Positions 35,499-44,748 of a stretch of 64,000 bases of DNA are shown here, one piece after another (position 1 is the first letter of the stretch; each line of letters starts with the position of its first letter). This DNA comes from Pandoraea capi (GTDB lineage: Bacteria > Pseudomonadota > Gammaproteobacteria > Burkholderiales > Burkholderiaceae): positions 62,001-126,000 of the forward strand of contig NZ_CABPRV010000008.1 in assembly GCF_902459735.1 (NCBI RefSeq). The letters run 5' to 3'. The position numbers and the translations under genes were made by a program. The notes beneath the pieces are model-generated. The model made no database searches, was not told the DNA's origin, and saw nothing but the letters and a program-made list of their open reading frames with translations.

Positions 35499-38400
35499 TC
35501 AGGCGTCGATGACGACGGCTTCGCGCGGCACGGCCTGACAGGCCAGACACATGCCCGGCTCGTCGAGCGCCACGTCGCCCATGTGATCGACTTCACCTTC
35601 GAGCACGCGCACGGCGCAACTCTCGCACTGTCCGACGCGGCACCCGCTCGGCAGCGACAGTCCCAGCGACTCGGCGAACGACAGCAGACTGCCGTGCGAC
35701 GGCGTCCAGACGGCCTCGCGGCCCGAACGTGCGAAGCGCACAGGCCACGCGGCGTCGGCATCGACACGCGGTGCGCTCGGTGACCGGAAGGCTTCCTTGA
35801 ACATGTCGAACGCCGGCATGCCGCGCGCCGCAAGTCCGCCCATGACGGCTGCCATCATCGGCTCCGGGCCGCACAGGTAGACACGCCCGCGTCGCGCGAT
35901 GAGCGTGTCGGGCACGACCGCCGCCGACAGACGCTCGGACGACGCGTAGTCGCGCCCGAGCACATCGACATCGCGCGGCGCGTCGTAGTAATTGACGATA
36001 TGCACGCTCGGCAATCGTGCCGCCAGCGCCGCCAGACGTTCGCGAAACGCATGCGTCGCGCCGCTGCGATTGGCGTAATGCAGCCAGACTTCCGGTGTCT
36101 GCCCGACACCCCGCTCAGCCTGTTCGGCAAGCGATTCGAGATAGCAGAGGAACGGCGTGATACCGATGCCTCCGGCGAAGCACACGACAGGCTGACGGCT
36201 TTGCAGCGGCATGACGAAGCGTCCGGACGGCGCGCCGAGTTCGATCACGTCGCCCACACGCGCGCCGGTGTTGAGCCAACTGGAGACGATGCCCTCGAAC
36301 GGTTCGCCTGCGGCGGTGCGCCCCTGCTGATGACGCACGGCGATGCGGTAACCCCGGCGGCCCGGCTCGTTCGCCGGTCCGGTGAGCGAGTAGGCACGCG
36401 TGACCGGTTGCGCATGACCGGGCACCGGTACGCGAACGGTGACGTGCTGCCCCGCCAGATAGTCCGGCAGCCCCACGTCGTCCAACGGTTCGAAGGCGAT
36501 GGCGCGCACGCCGTCGGCTGCCGCAGCGAGTTCGCTGATACGAAAGCGCGCCAGACCGTCCCACGGACGATGCGATGGATCGCTCGCGGCATCGCGCGCC
36601 ACATCGCAGCGAAACGAGCGCAACGGCGACGACCCGCTGATCGGATCGATGTCACGCGCGGTCACCAGCGCGTTGAAGTTGCTCGACTGCTCGCCCGTCA
36701 TGACGAAGCCGCGTCGGCCCACGCTGTCGCACGCCTGCCACCAGCCGTACTCGGCGAGCAGTACGTCTTCGCCGACGCCGGTATCGAACGCGGCGCGAAA
36801 CCGCGCGACGCCCGCCGGGGTCGTCACCCGCACCCAGTCGCCCTGCGCGATCTGCTTGCGCTGCGCCAGCGCCGGATGCAGATGCACCACCGGATCCGGC
36901 GCGCGCATGCGCAGGCTCGCGAGGCCGCGATGCTGGCTGTGACAGTAGTAACCGTTCTTGGTCGACCCGAGCACGAGCGGGAATCGTTGCGCTTCGTCCT
37001 CCGTAACGTGACGTGGCGCCACATGCACCGGCACCGGCGGGTAGCCGTGACGCAGCAGACGCTCGGAATACAGTTCGACGCGACGCGTCTCGGTCGCGAA
37101 GCCCCGCACGCCGCCCGCCTCATTACGCGCGTACTTGCGCTCGTACTGCGGTTGGGGACGCGAAATCCCCTCGGGATGCGCACGCAACGTCTGCACATCG
37201 AGCCCGGTCGGGGCGAGTTGATGATTCCACCCGGCTTCGAGGCTTCCACCGAAGAAGGCGTCGCCCATGCCCAGCCGCGCGGCCAGATCGAACACAATGT
37301 CGTTGTCGCTGCGCGACTCGCCGCGCGGCGACACCATGCGCTGACGCAGTTGAATCAGGGCATCCGCCCGATCGTCGATCTCGAAGCCGGGGCGCAGACC
37401 CTCGCGCTCCCACGGCGTATTCACCGGCAGGATGATGTCGGCGTAACGCGACGACGGCGTCTCGAACAGATCGCAGTGCACGTGGAACTCAAGCGCTTCA
37501 AGTGCCTGCTTCGCCATCTCGTAGTCGGCGTGCGATGCCAGCACATTGGTGCCGAAGCAGAACATGGCGCGAACGCGATACGGCTCGCCGTCGAGGATCG
37601 CGCGATACGTGTCGCGTGCCGTCACCCAGCCGCGCGCGGGCGGTCCCAGCGGACGTTCGTCGATGCCCAGCGCCTTCGCCTGCTGCTCGGGACTCAGCAG
37701 TTCATGTTGCGCGACCGCGTTCACCGGCTGACGCGTCATCACGCGATTACCGCCGCGCCGGTCGAAGCTGCCCGTGAGCGCGTACAGCACGGCAATGGCG
37801 CGCTCGATCTGCGTAGCGTTGGCATGCTGCGCCACGCCCGACCATGCGTGATAGGCGATGCGCTGCGCGCCGTCGAAAAGGCTGGCCGCCGCGTCGAGTT
37901 GCTCGGGCGTCACGCCGCATAGCTCCGCGACCGTCTCGGGGTCGTAAGGGGCCAGCCCTTCGCACAGCAGGTCGAACGCAGGACGGCAGGTGATGCGCTT
38001 GCCGTCCCGGCCGTCGACAGTGAACTCGCCGCGCAACGCCGCGTAGTTGGCGGCGTCCCGTGTCAACGCGTGGGCAGTGTCGTAGACGTGCGGGGCGGCA
38101 GCCACTTCGTTCCAGATGACGAAGGCGTCCGGCAACGCGCTGTCGGAAGTCGCCAGTTCGCCAGCCCGAAGGAAATGGCCGTTATCGCTGCGCACGAGCA
38201 TCGGCGCGTTGGTCCAGCGTCGCACGAAGGTGTCGTCGTAGCGCCCCGTGTCGATCAGGCGACGCGCGAGGCCAAGGGCCAGCGCCGCATCGGTGCCGGG
38301 ACGCACCGGCAGCCACGCATCGGCGTCGCCCGCCAGCGGCGTCTTGCGCGGATCGACGACGAGCAGCCTGGCGCCGCGCGCGCGTCCGCGTCCGATGGCG

Positions 38401-38957
38401 TTGGCCTGACTCAGCCACGTGCTCGTCGGGTTATGGCCCCACAGCATGATGACGTCGGCTTGCGCGTAGTCGGCCGTCGGCATGCCGCAGCCGAACGTGA
38501 ACGCGTGCGCGAAGTCTTTGTGCCAGTTGCAGATTTCCGTCGCATAGACGGTGTTGGGGCTGCCGAACACCCGGATGAAGCGCTCGATCCAGTCGATGCT
38601 GTCGGAAAGCGGCGTGCCGCTCGGGGTGGTGACGCCGAACGCCACGGCATGGGCGCCGCTCTCGCGCCGGATGTCCCCCAGACGCGTGGCGATTTCGGTG
38701 AGGGCCTGATCCCACGAGATACGCTCCCAACGCGGGTCGTCGTCGCCCTTCGGGGCCGTACGGCGCAGCGGCGTGGTCAGGCGATCGGGGTGATGCACCA
38801 GCTCCGGCGCCGCCTTACCCTTGCGGCACATGGCGGCGCCGTTCGGGTGCGACGGATCGGGCTCGACCGCGATCAGCGCGTCGTTTTCCACGCGATTGAG
38901 CGTACCGCAGCGGGATCGGCACAGCGTGCAGAACCCGGGCTTGACCTCCTGAACCAT
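35499..38957 (-). CDS. Molybdopterin oxidoreductase fused to FAD/NAD(P)/[2Fe-2S] reductase
   Basis: 1152 residues. The N-terminus has a 4Fe-4S site (C10, C13, C17, C44). The DMSO-reductase-type molybdopterin domains run to about residue 780, with Cys143 (EICNWH) at the expected metal-ligand position. From about 840 comes a phthalate-dioxygenase-reductase-like module: RAYSL flavin motif, GGIGITPFL and YLCGPEPM. It ends in a plant-type 2Fe-2S domain (C1106, C1111, C1114 and C1137 or C1140). No signal peptide, so cytoplasmic. The architecture would pass electrons between NAD(P)H and the molybdenum site in one chain, as assimilatory nitrate reductases do with separate reductases. The substrate is unknown. 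It is divergent from a LysR gene and first in its operon. Confidence 0.83.
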   Translation of the reverse strand: MVQEVKPGFCTLCRSRCGTLNRVENDALIAVEPDPSHPNGAAMCRKGKAAPELVHHPDRLTTPLRRTAPKGDDDPRWERISWDQALTEIATRLGDIRRESGAHAVAFGVTTPSGTPLSDSIDWIERFIRVFGSPNTVYATEICNWHKDFAHAFTFGCGMPTADYAQADVIMLWGHNPTSTWLSQANAIGRGRARGARLLVVDPRKTPLAGDADAWLPVRPGTDAALALGLARRLIDTGRYDDTFVRRWTNAPMLVRSDNGHFLRAGELATSDSALPDAFVIWNEVAAAPHVYDTAHALTRDAANYAALRGEFTVDGRDGKRITCRPAFDLLCEGLAPYDPETVAELCGVTPEQLDAAASLFDGAQRIAYHAWSGVAQHANATQIERAIAVLYALTGSFDRRGGNRVMTRQPVNAVAQHELLSPEQQAKALGIDERPLGPPARGWVTARDTYRAILDGEPYRVRAMFCFGTNVLASHADYEMAKQALEALEFHVHCDLFETPSSRYADIILPVNTPWEREGLRPGFEIDDRADALIQLRQRMVSPRGESRSDNDIVFDLAARLGMGDAFFGGSLEAGWNHQLAPTGLDVQTLRAHPEGISRPQPQYERKYARNEAGGVRGFATETRRVELYSERLLRHGYPPVPVHVAPRHVTEDEAQRFPLVLGSTKNGYYCHSQHRGLASLRMRAPDPVVHLHPALAQRKQIAQGDWVRVTTPAGVARFRAAFDTGVGEDVLLAEYGWWQACDSVGRRGFVMTGEQSSNFNALVTARDIDPISGSSPLRSFRCDVARDAASDPSHRPWDGLARFRISELAAAADGVRAIAFEPLDDVGLPDYLAGQHVTVRVPVPGHAQPVTRAYSLTGPANEPGRRGYRIAVRHQQGRTAAGEPFEGIVSSWLNTGARVGDVIELGAPSGRFVMPLQSRQPVVCFAGGIGITPFLCYLESLAEQAERGVGQTPEVWLHYANRSGATHAFRERLAALAARLPSVHIVNYYDAPRDVDVLGRDYASSERLSAAVVPDTLIARRGRVYLCGPEPMMAAVMGGLAARGMPAFDMFKEAFRSPSAPRVDADAAWPVRFARSGREAVWTPSHGSLLSFAESLGLSLPSGCRVGQCESCAVRVLEGEVDHMGDVALDEPGMCLACQAVPREAVVIDA

Positions 38958-38971
38958 GTCCCGTGCATCTC

Positions 38972-38998
38972 TATAGGAATTGATATTCCGATGCTATA
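38972..38998. promoter_or_regulatory. Nested inverted repeats between the Mo-enzyme gene and its LysR gene
   Basis: GGAAT-TGAT-ATTCC at 38976-38989 is flanked by TATAG (38972-38976) and CTATA (38994-38998). A dyad in a divergent lysR/target region is the expected LysR binding site. It is 15 bp upstream of the Mo-enzyme start, so it may lie in or near that promoter. Confidence 0.45.
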
Positions 38999-39055
38999 CA
39001 GGGGTCAGTTTTATTACTAATATAAAAAATATAGTTTGCAATATTGATTTTTTCA

Positions 39056-39982
39056 ATGAAACCAACCCTGCGTCAGATCGAGTATTTCGTGGCGGTGGCC
39101 GAGACGGGGCAAGTGATGCGCGCCGCCGAGCGGTGCAGCGCGTCGCAGTCGTCGCTCACGATCGCCTTGCAGAACCTGGAGGTCATCGTAGGCACGCCGC
39201 TGTTCGTGCGCCACGCGAAAGGATTGCGACCGACGGAAGCCGGCGAGCGCTTCCTGCGACATGCCTACCGCATTCTCAACGCCACGGACGATGCGCTGCA
39301 TGAAGCGCGCACCCTGCCCGACGACGCCGGCGGCCGGTTGCGTCTGGCCGTCACCGAGACGATCTCCGCCTACCTGCTGCCATCGGTCGCGAGCACGCTG
39401 TCGAAGCGCTTCCCCAACGTCGAACTCACGCTGATCGAAGGCGACCGACAGGAACTGGAGGCGGGGGTACTCGCGGGGGATGTGGATCTTGCGCTGCTGC
39501 TGGTATCGAACGTCGTCGCCGACGGTCTCGTCTCACACACGCTGCTGCGCTCGACGCGCCGTTTATGGACAAGTCCGGGGCATCCGCTGCTGGACAAACC
39601 GACGGTTACGCTCGACGACGTGCGCGGCCAGCGCTTCCTGCTGCTCGACATGGACGAGCACGTGCAGACGGTCGAGCGCTACTGGCACGCGGCGAAGGTC
39701 GAACCGGTGGTGCATTTCCGAACGCGCTCGATCGAGTCGATTCGCAGTCTGGTGGCGCAGGGGTATGGCGTATCGATTCTCTCGGATCTCGTCTACCGGC
39801 CATGGTCGATCGATGGCGGACGGATTCTGCGACGGGATCTGGGCACAGGCGTGCCGTCGATGGATGTGGGACTGGTGTGGGCCGCGCAACGTCCGCCTCA
39901 AGGGCTGACGGAGCGTCTCGTCGGTGCGCTACGCACGCTCATCCGCGAAATCAACGATCGCGGGCATATGGGCATCGAGTGA
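39056..39982 (+). CDS. LysR-family transcriptional regulator
   Basis: 308 residues from ATG 39056. N-terminal helix-turn-helix: RQIEYFVAVAETGQVMRAAE and SSLTIALQNLE. The effector domain begins near GRLRLAVTETISAYLLPS. A TTG 12 bases upstream also opens the frame, but the ATG fits the family start. Divergent from the fused molybdenum enzyme operon, which it probably activates, and followed by the convergent pdxA2 gene. Confidence 0.85.
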   Translation: MKPTLRQIEYFVAVAETGQVMRAAERCSASQSSLTIALQNLEVIVGTPLFVRHAKGLRPTEAGERFLRHAYRILNATDDALHEARTLPDDAGGRLRLAVTETISAYLLPSVASTLSKRFPNVELTLIEGDRQELEAGVLAGDVDLALLLVSNVVADGLVSHTLLRSTRRLWTSPGHPLLDKPTVTLDDVRGQRFLLLDMDEHVQTVERYWHAAKVEPVVHFRTRSIESIRSLVAQGYGVSILSDLVYRPWSIDGGRILRRDLGTGVPSMDVGLVWAAQRPPQGLTERLVGALRTLIREINDRGHMGIE

Positions 39983-40023
39983 GGGGCTGACGACGGCTTG
40001 CGCGCCGCCGCCCCGCATCCGGA

Positions 40024-41025
40024 TCACGCGCGGCGCGTGGCCAGCTCGGCGCCCTGACGCAGCGCTTCGAGCAGACTGCCTTCGTCGGCAATGCCCTTGC
40101 CTGCGATGTCGAAGGCCGTGCCGTGATCGACCGACGTGCGCACCACTTGCAGGCCGACCGTCACGTTCACGCCAGCCTCGAGACCCAGCACCTTCACCGG
40201 GCCATGGCCCTGATCGTGGTACATGGCGACGACGAGGTCGAAGTCGCCGCGACCGGCGCGGAAGAACAGCGTGTCGGCAGGCAGCGGTCCTTCGATGTCC
40301 CAGCCGCGCTCGCGCAACAGTTGCACCGCCGGCACGATCTTCTCTTCCTCTTCGCCGTAACCGAACAGACCGTTCTCACCCGCATGCGGATTGATGCCGC
40401 ACACCGCGATGCGCGGGTTCGCGATACCCGCCTTCACCAGCGTGGCATGACCGCGCTCGATGGTCCGTTGCACCAGACCCGGTTCGATCTTGCGGATGGC
40501 GTCGATGATCCCGATGTGCGTCGTGACGTGAATCACGCGCAGTTGCGGCGCGACCAGCATCATCGACACTTCGTCCACGCCCGTCAGATGCGCAAGCATC
40601 TCGGTATGGCCCGGGAACTTGTGACCGCCTGCGTGCAGGGCTTCCTTGTTGAGCGGCGCCGTGCAGATGGCGTCGATCTCACCCGCTTCCGCAAGCTTCG
40701 CCGCATGCGCGATGTACTGATACGCGGCGTCGCCCGCGATGGCCGACAGTTCGCCGAACGGCAGGTCTTCCGGAATCAGGTTCAGGTCGATGCACTCGAT
40801 CACGCCACGCGCGAACGTCGCCTCGGAGACCGTCTTGATGCGACGCACGGTCAGCGGCGTCTTGACGATGGCGATGGCCTGTTCGAGACGGCGTGCGTCT
40901 CCGATCACCACCGGACGGCACTGCGCATAAACGCTCTCGTGCGCCAGACTCTTGACGATGATTTCCGGGCCGACGCCAGCCGCATCACCCATGGTGATGC
41001 CAATGACAGGGAGGTAAGGGTTCAT
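40024..41025 (-). CDS. pdxA2: PdxA2-type 4-phospho-D-threonate/erythronate dehydrogenase
   Basis: 333 residues of the PdxA family: ITMGDAAGVGPEI near the N-terminus, metal histidines in PGHTEML, THIG and YHDQGHGP. Association with a DUF1537 kinase and a sugar-acid permease, instead of pdxJ or ksgA, marks it as PdxA2, which oxidises and decarboxylates 4-phospho-threonate or -erythronate to dihydroxyacetone phosphate. ATG 41025 has AGGAA upstream; the frame opens earlier without homology. Third gene of the minus-strand sugar-acid operon. Confidence 0.85.
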   Translation of the reverse strand: MNPYLPVIGITMGDAAGVGPEIIVKSLAHESVYAQCRPVVIGDARRLEQAIAIVKTPLTVRRIKTVSEATFARGVIECIDLNLIPEDLPFGELSAIAGDAAYQYIAHAAKLAEAGEIDAICTAPLNKEALHAGGHKFPGHTEMLAHLTGVDEVSMMLVAPQLRVIHVTTHIGIIDAIRKIEPGLVQRTIERGHATLVKAGIANPRIAVCGINPHAGENGLFGYGEEEEKIVPAVQLLRERGWDIEGPLPADTLFFRAGRGDFDLVVAMYHDQGHGPVKVLGLEAGVNVTVGLQVVRTSVDHGTAFDIAGKGIADEGSLLEALRQGAELATRRA

Positions 41026-41125
41026 GGCGTTTGCGTTCCTATCCGTTTCGTTGGGGGTGTCCGGCCTGTCACTGCGATGGCCGGAACGATATCCAAATGT
41101 GATGCTGTTGTGCTGACGGTATCGC

Positions 41126-42412
41126 TCACCCGCGCGCCGCAGCGCGCAAATGCCGATAGGCGCTGTGAAGCGCAGCCTCGCCACCAAAGGCGCCGGCCTT
41201 TGTGACGACATGCATCGGCGTGCCGTTGGCGGGTCGCCCCACGGCCACACCCGGTTCGACTTCGGAGAGCAGTTCCAAAGCCCCGATGTTCGCCGCGCTC
41301 AGCATCGCGCGCGCGGTCTCGCCGCCCGTCACGATCAAGCCCGACAATTGCGTGAAATGCGGTGCGATCAGCGCCGCCAGTGCGGCCGACAACTGCGCGC
41401 CTTCGGCGGGATCGAACGCCTCGTCGCGTCCGATACGCACCAGCAGATCGGTGCCCTGCCCGATCGCCTCGCCGATGCGCGCGCACCAGCCCTCGCTCTC
41501 GGGATGCGACGCGCCCGCGCGCAGCACCTCCGGCGGAACGATCCACTCGACGACGTCGTTGTCCTCGCACAGCCGCGCGCACTGCTGACGCGAAACGGCC
41601 GACAGACTGCCGACCAGCGTCAGGATGCGGCCAGCGCCAGCGCGACGATCATTCGTCGTGTCGTTCGCTGTCGCTTCCGCTTTCTCGATCTCGCCCGTCA
41701 GCGCAGCGCTTTCCGGCGTCTCGAACAACGCCGGCAATTCGGCCAGCTCGCGCGCGAGACCGCCCGAACCGACCCAGAAGATATCCGTGAGCGTAGCGCT
41801 CGCCCGCGCGAGCATGGCGAGATCGTCGTCCGTCTGCGCATCGACGATCAATGCGGTGACGCCATCTTCGCGCGCCTGCGCAGTGGCTTCACCGAGCGCC
41901 GCCTGCACTTGCGCGAGTTCGCCACGCAAGGCACTTGCGGGCACAATGCGCGACGTCATGCCGGCCGCGGCCAGCATCAGCGCCAGACGCGCTTCCTGCC
42001 CTTCGTGCTCAAGTTGCCAGGTGTCCGTCTCGGCCAGTGGTACGCCGCGCACGAACACTTCGCCGTTGCGCACGGTGCGGCCCGTGGCGGGGAATGCGGG
42101 CGCGACGATCGCAAGCCCCGCGAGCGGCTGCAACGCCGCGACTTCTGCGACCCAGTTGCCACGCAACGTGGAGTCGATTTTCTTGTAGAGACGACGGCCC
42201 GGGGCCGCCAGTCGCTGCCAGGCGGCAACGGCACGCGCCGCTGCGTCGGCCGGGGCGAGACGACGCGTATCCGTGTCGATCGCAACGACCTGCGCCGAGG
42301 CATTGAAGCCGTCGACATCCAGCGACACCACACTACGCCGTCCGGCATTGGTAAAGCCGATGGCACAGTCGGCAGCGCCGGACAGATCGTCGGCGACAAT
42401 CAGAACACTCAC
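41126..42412 (-). CDS. dtnK: DUF1537 four-carbon acid sugar kinase (DtnK/OtnK type)
   Basis: 428 residues. N-terminal substrate domain with [13 protein letters not shown] and [11 protein letters not shown]-terminal nucleotide domain with [13 protein letters not shown] and TKAGAFGG. The family phosphorylates D-threonate, D-erythronate or 3-oxo-tetronates at O4. The exact substrate cannot be read from sequence; PdxA2 downstream suggests D-threonate or D-erythronate. It starts with GTG 42412, overlapping the kdgT stop by four bases (GTGA), so translation is coupled. Confidence 0.85.
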   Translation of the reverse strand: MSVLIVADDLSGAADCAIGFTNAGRRSVVSLDVDGFNASAQVVAIDTDTRRLAPADAAARAVAAWQRLAAPGRRLYKKIDSTLRGNWVAEVAALQPLAGLAIVAPAFPATGRTVRNGEVFVRGVPLAETDTWQLEHEGQEARLALMLAAAGMTSRIVPASALRGELAQVQAALGEATAQAREDGVTALIVDAQTDDDLAMLARASATLTDIFWVGSGGLARELAELPALFETPESAALTGEIEKAEATANDTTNDRRAGAGRILTLVGSLSAVSRQQCARLCEDNDVVEWIVPPEVLRAGASHPESEGWCARIGEAIGQGTDLLVRIGRDEAFDPAEGAQLSAALAALIAPHFTQLSGLIVTGGETARAMLSAANIGALELLSEVEPGVAVGRPANGTPMHVVTKAGAFGGEAALHSAYRHLRAAARG

Positions 42413-43395
42413 CGCACCGCCCCCTTGCCTGCCATCGCACTGCGCGCCATGGCACGCTTGGCAACGGCGGCTGTCAGGATCGGCGAGACGATGGCCGTCA
42501 CGACCACGCAGGCGGCCACGAGCAACGTCGCGCTCTTGGCCGCTTCTTCATAAACAGGGTTCGCCGCCGCGATCAGCGCAGGCACCGCTGCCGCATTGCC
42601 CGCCGTGTTGGCGGCGGCCGTACCGGCCACCCCCGTGCCGCCCGTCAGACGGTCGACGATGTACAGCGGAATGCCCGTCACGACGACCACGGCGAAACCG
42701 AGCAGGATGCCCAGCAGGCCGGCTTGCCAGACCTTGTGCAGATCGAGACCGGCGCCGAGCGCCAGCGCGAAGAACGGGATCATGACCGGTACGGCGCGTC
42801 CGAGAAAGTCGCGCATCTCGCGGTCGAGGTTACCCAGCAGCATGCCCAAGGCCAGCGGCAGAATGCTGCCCACCAGCGTCGGCCACGGGAACGCCGACAG
42901 ACCGGCAACGCCCAGCGTGACCATCGTCAGGAACGGGCCCGATTCGAGCGACATGATCGTATAGGCGCCCACGTCTTCCGACCGGCCGTATTGCCCCATC
43001 AGCGCCATGTAAAGGCCGCCGTTGGTGTCGTTCATTGCGGCGACCACGGCCAACGTGGAGATGCCGGCGAACATGCCCGACGACACCGGCGCTTCACCGA
43101 GGAAGTGACCGAGCACGATACCCACGACGATCGCCGCACCCACCTTGGCCGCGAACAGCGCGCCGCCCTTCTTGACGAGGTAAGGCGTGGCCTTCACGTC
43201 GATGCTCGCGCCCATGCAGACGTAGAACACCGCCAGAATCGGCAGCGCGCCCGTGAACAGCGCATTCGTGAACGAGCCGAAGAACTTCGGCATGCCCGGC
43301 ATGAACGTGGCGATCAAGGAGCCGATCAGCAGGGGGACAATCATCATCCCGCCCGGCACGCGCTCGATCCCGCGCTTGATACGAATTTGAGCCAT
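42409..43395 (-). CDS. kdgT: 2-keto-3-deoxygluconate permease family transporter
   Basis: 328 residues with about ten membrane segments. KdgT markers: [19 protein letters not shown] at the N-terminus, [20 protein letters not shown], and [16 protein letters not shown]. In this operon the cargo is likely a four-carbon sugar acid such as threonate, not ketodeoxygluconate. ATG 43395 has GGGAG eight bases upstream. First gene of the operon; a palindromic operator lies 32 bp upstream. Confidence 0.85.
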   Translation of the reverse strand: MAQIRIKRGIERVPGGMMIVPLLIGSLIATFMPGMPKFFGSFTNALFTGALPILAVFYVCMGASIDVKATPYLVKKGGALFAAKVGAAIVVGIVLGHFLGEAPVSSGMFAGISTLAVVAAMNDTNGGLYMALMGQYGRSEDVGAYTIMSLESGPFLTMVTLGVAGLSAFPWPTLVGSILPLALGMLLGNLDREMRDFLGRAVPVMIPFFALALGAGLDLHKVWQAGLLGILLGFAVVVVTGIPLYIVDRLTGGTGVAGTAAANTAGNAAAVPALIAAANPVYEEAAKSATLLVAACVVVTAIVSPILTAAVAKRAMARSAMAGKGAVR

Positions 43396-43426
43396 TGTTG
43401 TCTCCCGACTGGTATCGATATTGATT

Positions 43427-43450
43427 AATCGATCATTTTTTTGATCGATT
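43427..43450. promoter_or_regulatory. Palindromic operator 1 for the DeoR-type regulator
   Basis: AATCGATCA (43427-43435), six T residues, then TGATCGATT (43442-43450): a perfect 9-bp inverted repeat. It lies 32 bp upstream of the kdgT start. Confidence 0.7.
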
Positions 43451-43564
43451 TGAGCAGACGGAAGTCTAATCGTTGCCAGAAAAATGTGCAAATTTTGTGA
43501 CTAGGGGTTTATCCTCGGGTGAAATCGATCAAAACGGCATCATCGAGCCACGTCAAAATGATTG

Positions 43565-43586
43565 AATCGATCATTTTTGATCGACG
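43565..43586. promoter_or_regulatory. Palindromic operator 2 for the DeoR-type regulator
   Basis: AATCGATCA (43565-43573), four T residues, then TGATCGACG (43578-43586). It shares the half-site with operator 1, but the spacer is two bases shorter. The centres are about 137 bp apart, compatible with looping. Confidence 0.6.
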
Positions 43587-43770
43587 CCAGTCACTGGCAC
43601 CGCCCGACGACCACGCCTCTCGCTCACTGATCGATTTCCGGACGCGGCAAGCTACACTATGCGCGCCGCATGGCGATCCTGCTGTCGGCCGCTGTGTGGG
43701 TGCCTGTGCGGGCAACTTCGTAGCGTCCGGCTGTGCAGACCTACGGCATCCATCCGCTGACTGAACTTCC

Positions 43771-44535
43771 ATGAAAGTAGCCAACCGCCGCGAGGCGATA
43801 TTCAAAGCTGTCCTGTCGGGCATGACCGATGTCGCGGCGCTGTGCGCACATTTCGGCATGTCGGAGGCGACCGTGCGGCGCGACTTGCGCGCACTGGCGG
43901 ACGAGCGGCGCATCGTGCGCACCTACGGCGGCGCGGCCGCGCCGGTGCGCATGCACGAACCCGAAGAGTCGCTGGAGCTGCGACGCGAGAGTTTTCGCGA
44001 GCAGAAGGACGCCATCGCGCGCGCCGCCGTCGCGCATGTGGCCGACGGCGACACCATCTTTCTCGATGGCGGCACCACGACCGAAGCGATGGCGCGCTTT
44101 CTGGCCGGACGCGAAAACGTTCAGGTGGTGACGAACAACCTCCTGGCCGTGGGCGCGCTCGCCGCCAATAAGGTGCCCGTCACGTTGATCGGTGGCGACG
44201 TGCGCCCGTCGAGCATGAGCGTGCTCGGGCCGCTGGCACAACTCGCGCTCTCGCGCGTGTCCGTCGACAAGGCCTTTCTCGGTGCGGACGGCGTGGTCGC
44301 TGGTCGCGGCCTGTGCGAAGCCTCGGCGGAACAGGCATGGCTCAAGGAATGCATCATTCGCCAGTCGGCCAGCGTCTATGTATTAGTGACGGCCAACAAG
44401 CTCGACCGCGCGAACCAGCAGCACTGGACCCCATTGGAGCGCGCGTGGACCCTCGTCACCGACGCACCGGCCGATGCCGACGCCCTCGCCGAATTCCATA
44501 AACACGCCGAAATCGCCGTCGAGTCAGTGCGATGA
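43771..44535 (+). CDS. DeoR-family transcriptional repressor
   Basis: 254 residues. The DeoR helix-turn-helix lies at about 20-50 (AALCAHFGMSEATVRRDLRAL). The sugar-phosphate sensing domain has FLDGGTTTEAMARFL, VVTNNLLAV and FLGADGV. It probably represses the divergent kdgT-dtnK-pdxA2 operon and itself, with a phosphorylated sugar acid as inducer. The ribosome site is weak. The stop codon lies in the first copy of a 14-bp tandem repeat. Confidence 0.87.
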   Translation: MKVANRREAIFKAVLSGMTDVAALCAHFGMSEATVRRDLRALADERRIVRTYGGAAAPVRMHEPEESLELRRESFREQKDAIARAAVAHVADGDTIFLDGGTTTEAMARFLAGRENVQVVTNNLLAVGALAANKVPVTLIGGDVRPSSMSVLGPLAQLALSRVSVDKAFLGADGVVAGRGLCEASAEQAWLKECIIRQSASVYVLVTANKLDRANQQHWTPLERAWTLVTDAPADADALAEFHKHAEIAVESVR

Positions 44536-44563
44536 AGTCGGTGCGATGAAGTCAGTGCGCTGA
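44522..44563 (+). repeat. Three tandem copies of a 14-bp unit at the deoR 3' end
   Basis: Unit AGTCAGTGCGATGA at 44522-44535, with one mismatch in each of the next two copies (44536-44549, 44550-44563). The first copy includes the deoR stop codon; each copy contains an in-frame or near-frame TGA. Likely slippage-generated. Confidence 0.75.
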
Positions 44564-44748
44564 ACGCCGTCTGAGCCTGACCTTGTGTGGCGATTCGTAA
44601 CGTCGCTGGTCCCGGTCGGCCTTGTAATCTGCCGAGACATTTATCCCCCTCAACGCGACGTCAATTCGTTGGGGTGTGCCATCGGGATTTGTCCCGCGCA
44701 GAATATCTGTCGTTGCGCGATGCGCGCGTTTGCCCGAGCGAGACCCCG

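Larger units (their letters stand above)
43396..43770. promoter_or_regulatory. Divergent kdgT/deoR control region
   Basis: 375 bp with low GC near kdgT. It contains at least five copies of the half-site AATCGATCA (or its complement TGATCGATT), some paired as palindromes; see the two operator entries. Single half-sites are at 43523-43531 and 43628-43636. No gene is seen. Confidence 0.65.

Noticed and set aside
36000-37922. 640-codon open frame opposite the fused molybdenum enzyme
   Set aside because: No recognisable motif; the opposite strand has complete domain signatures throughout.
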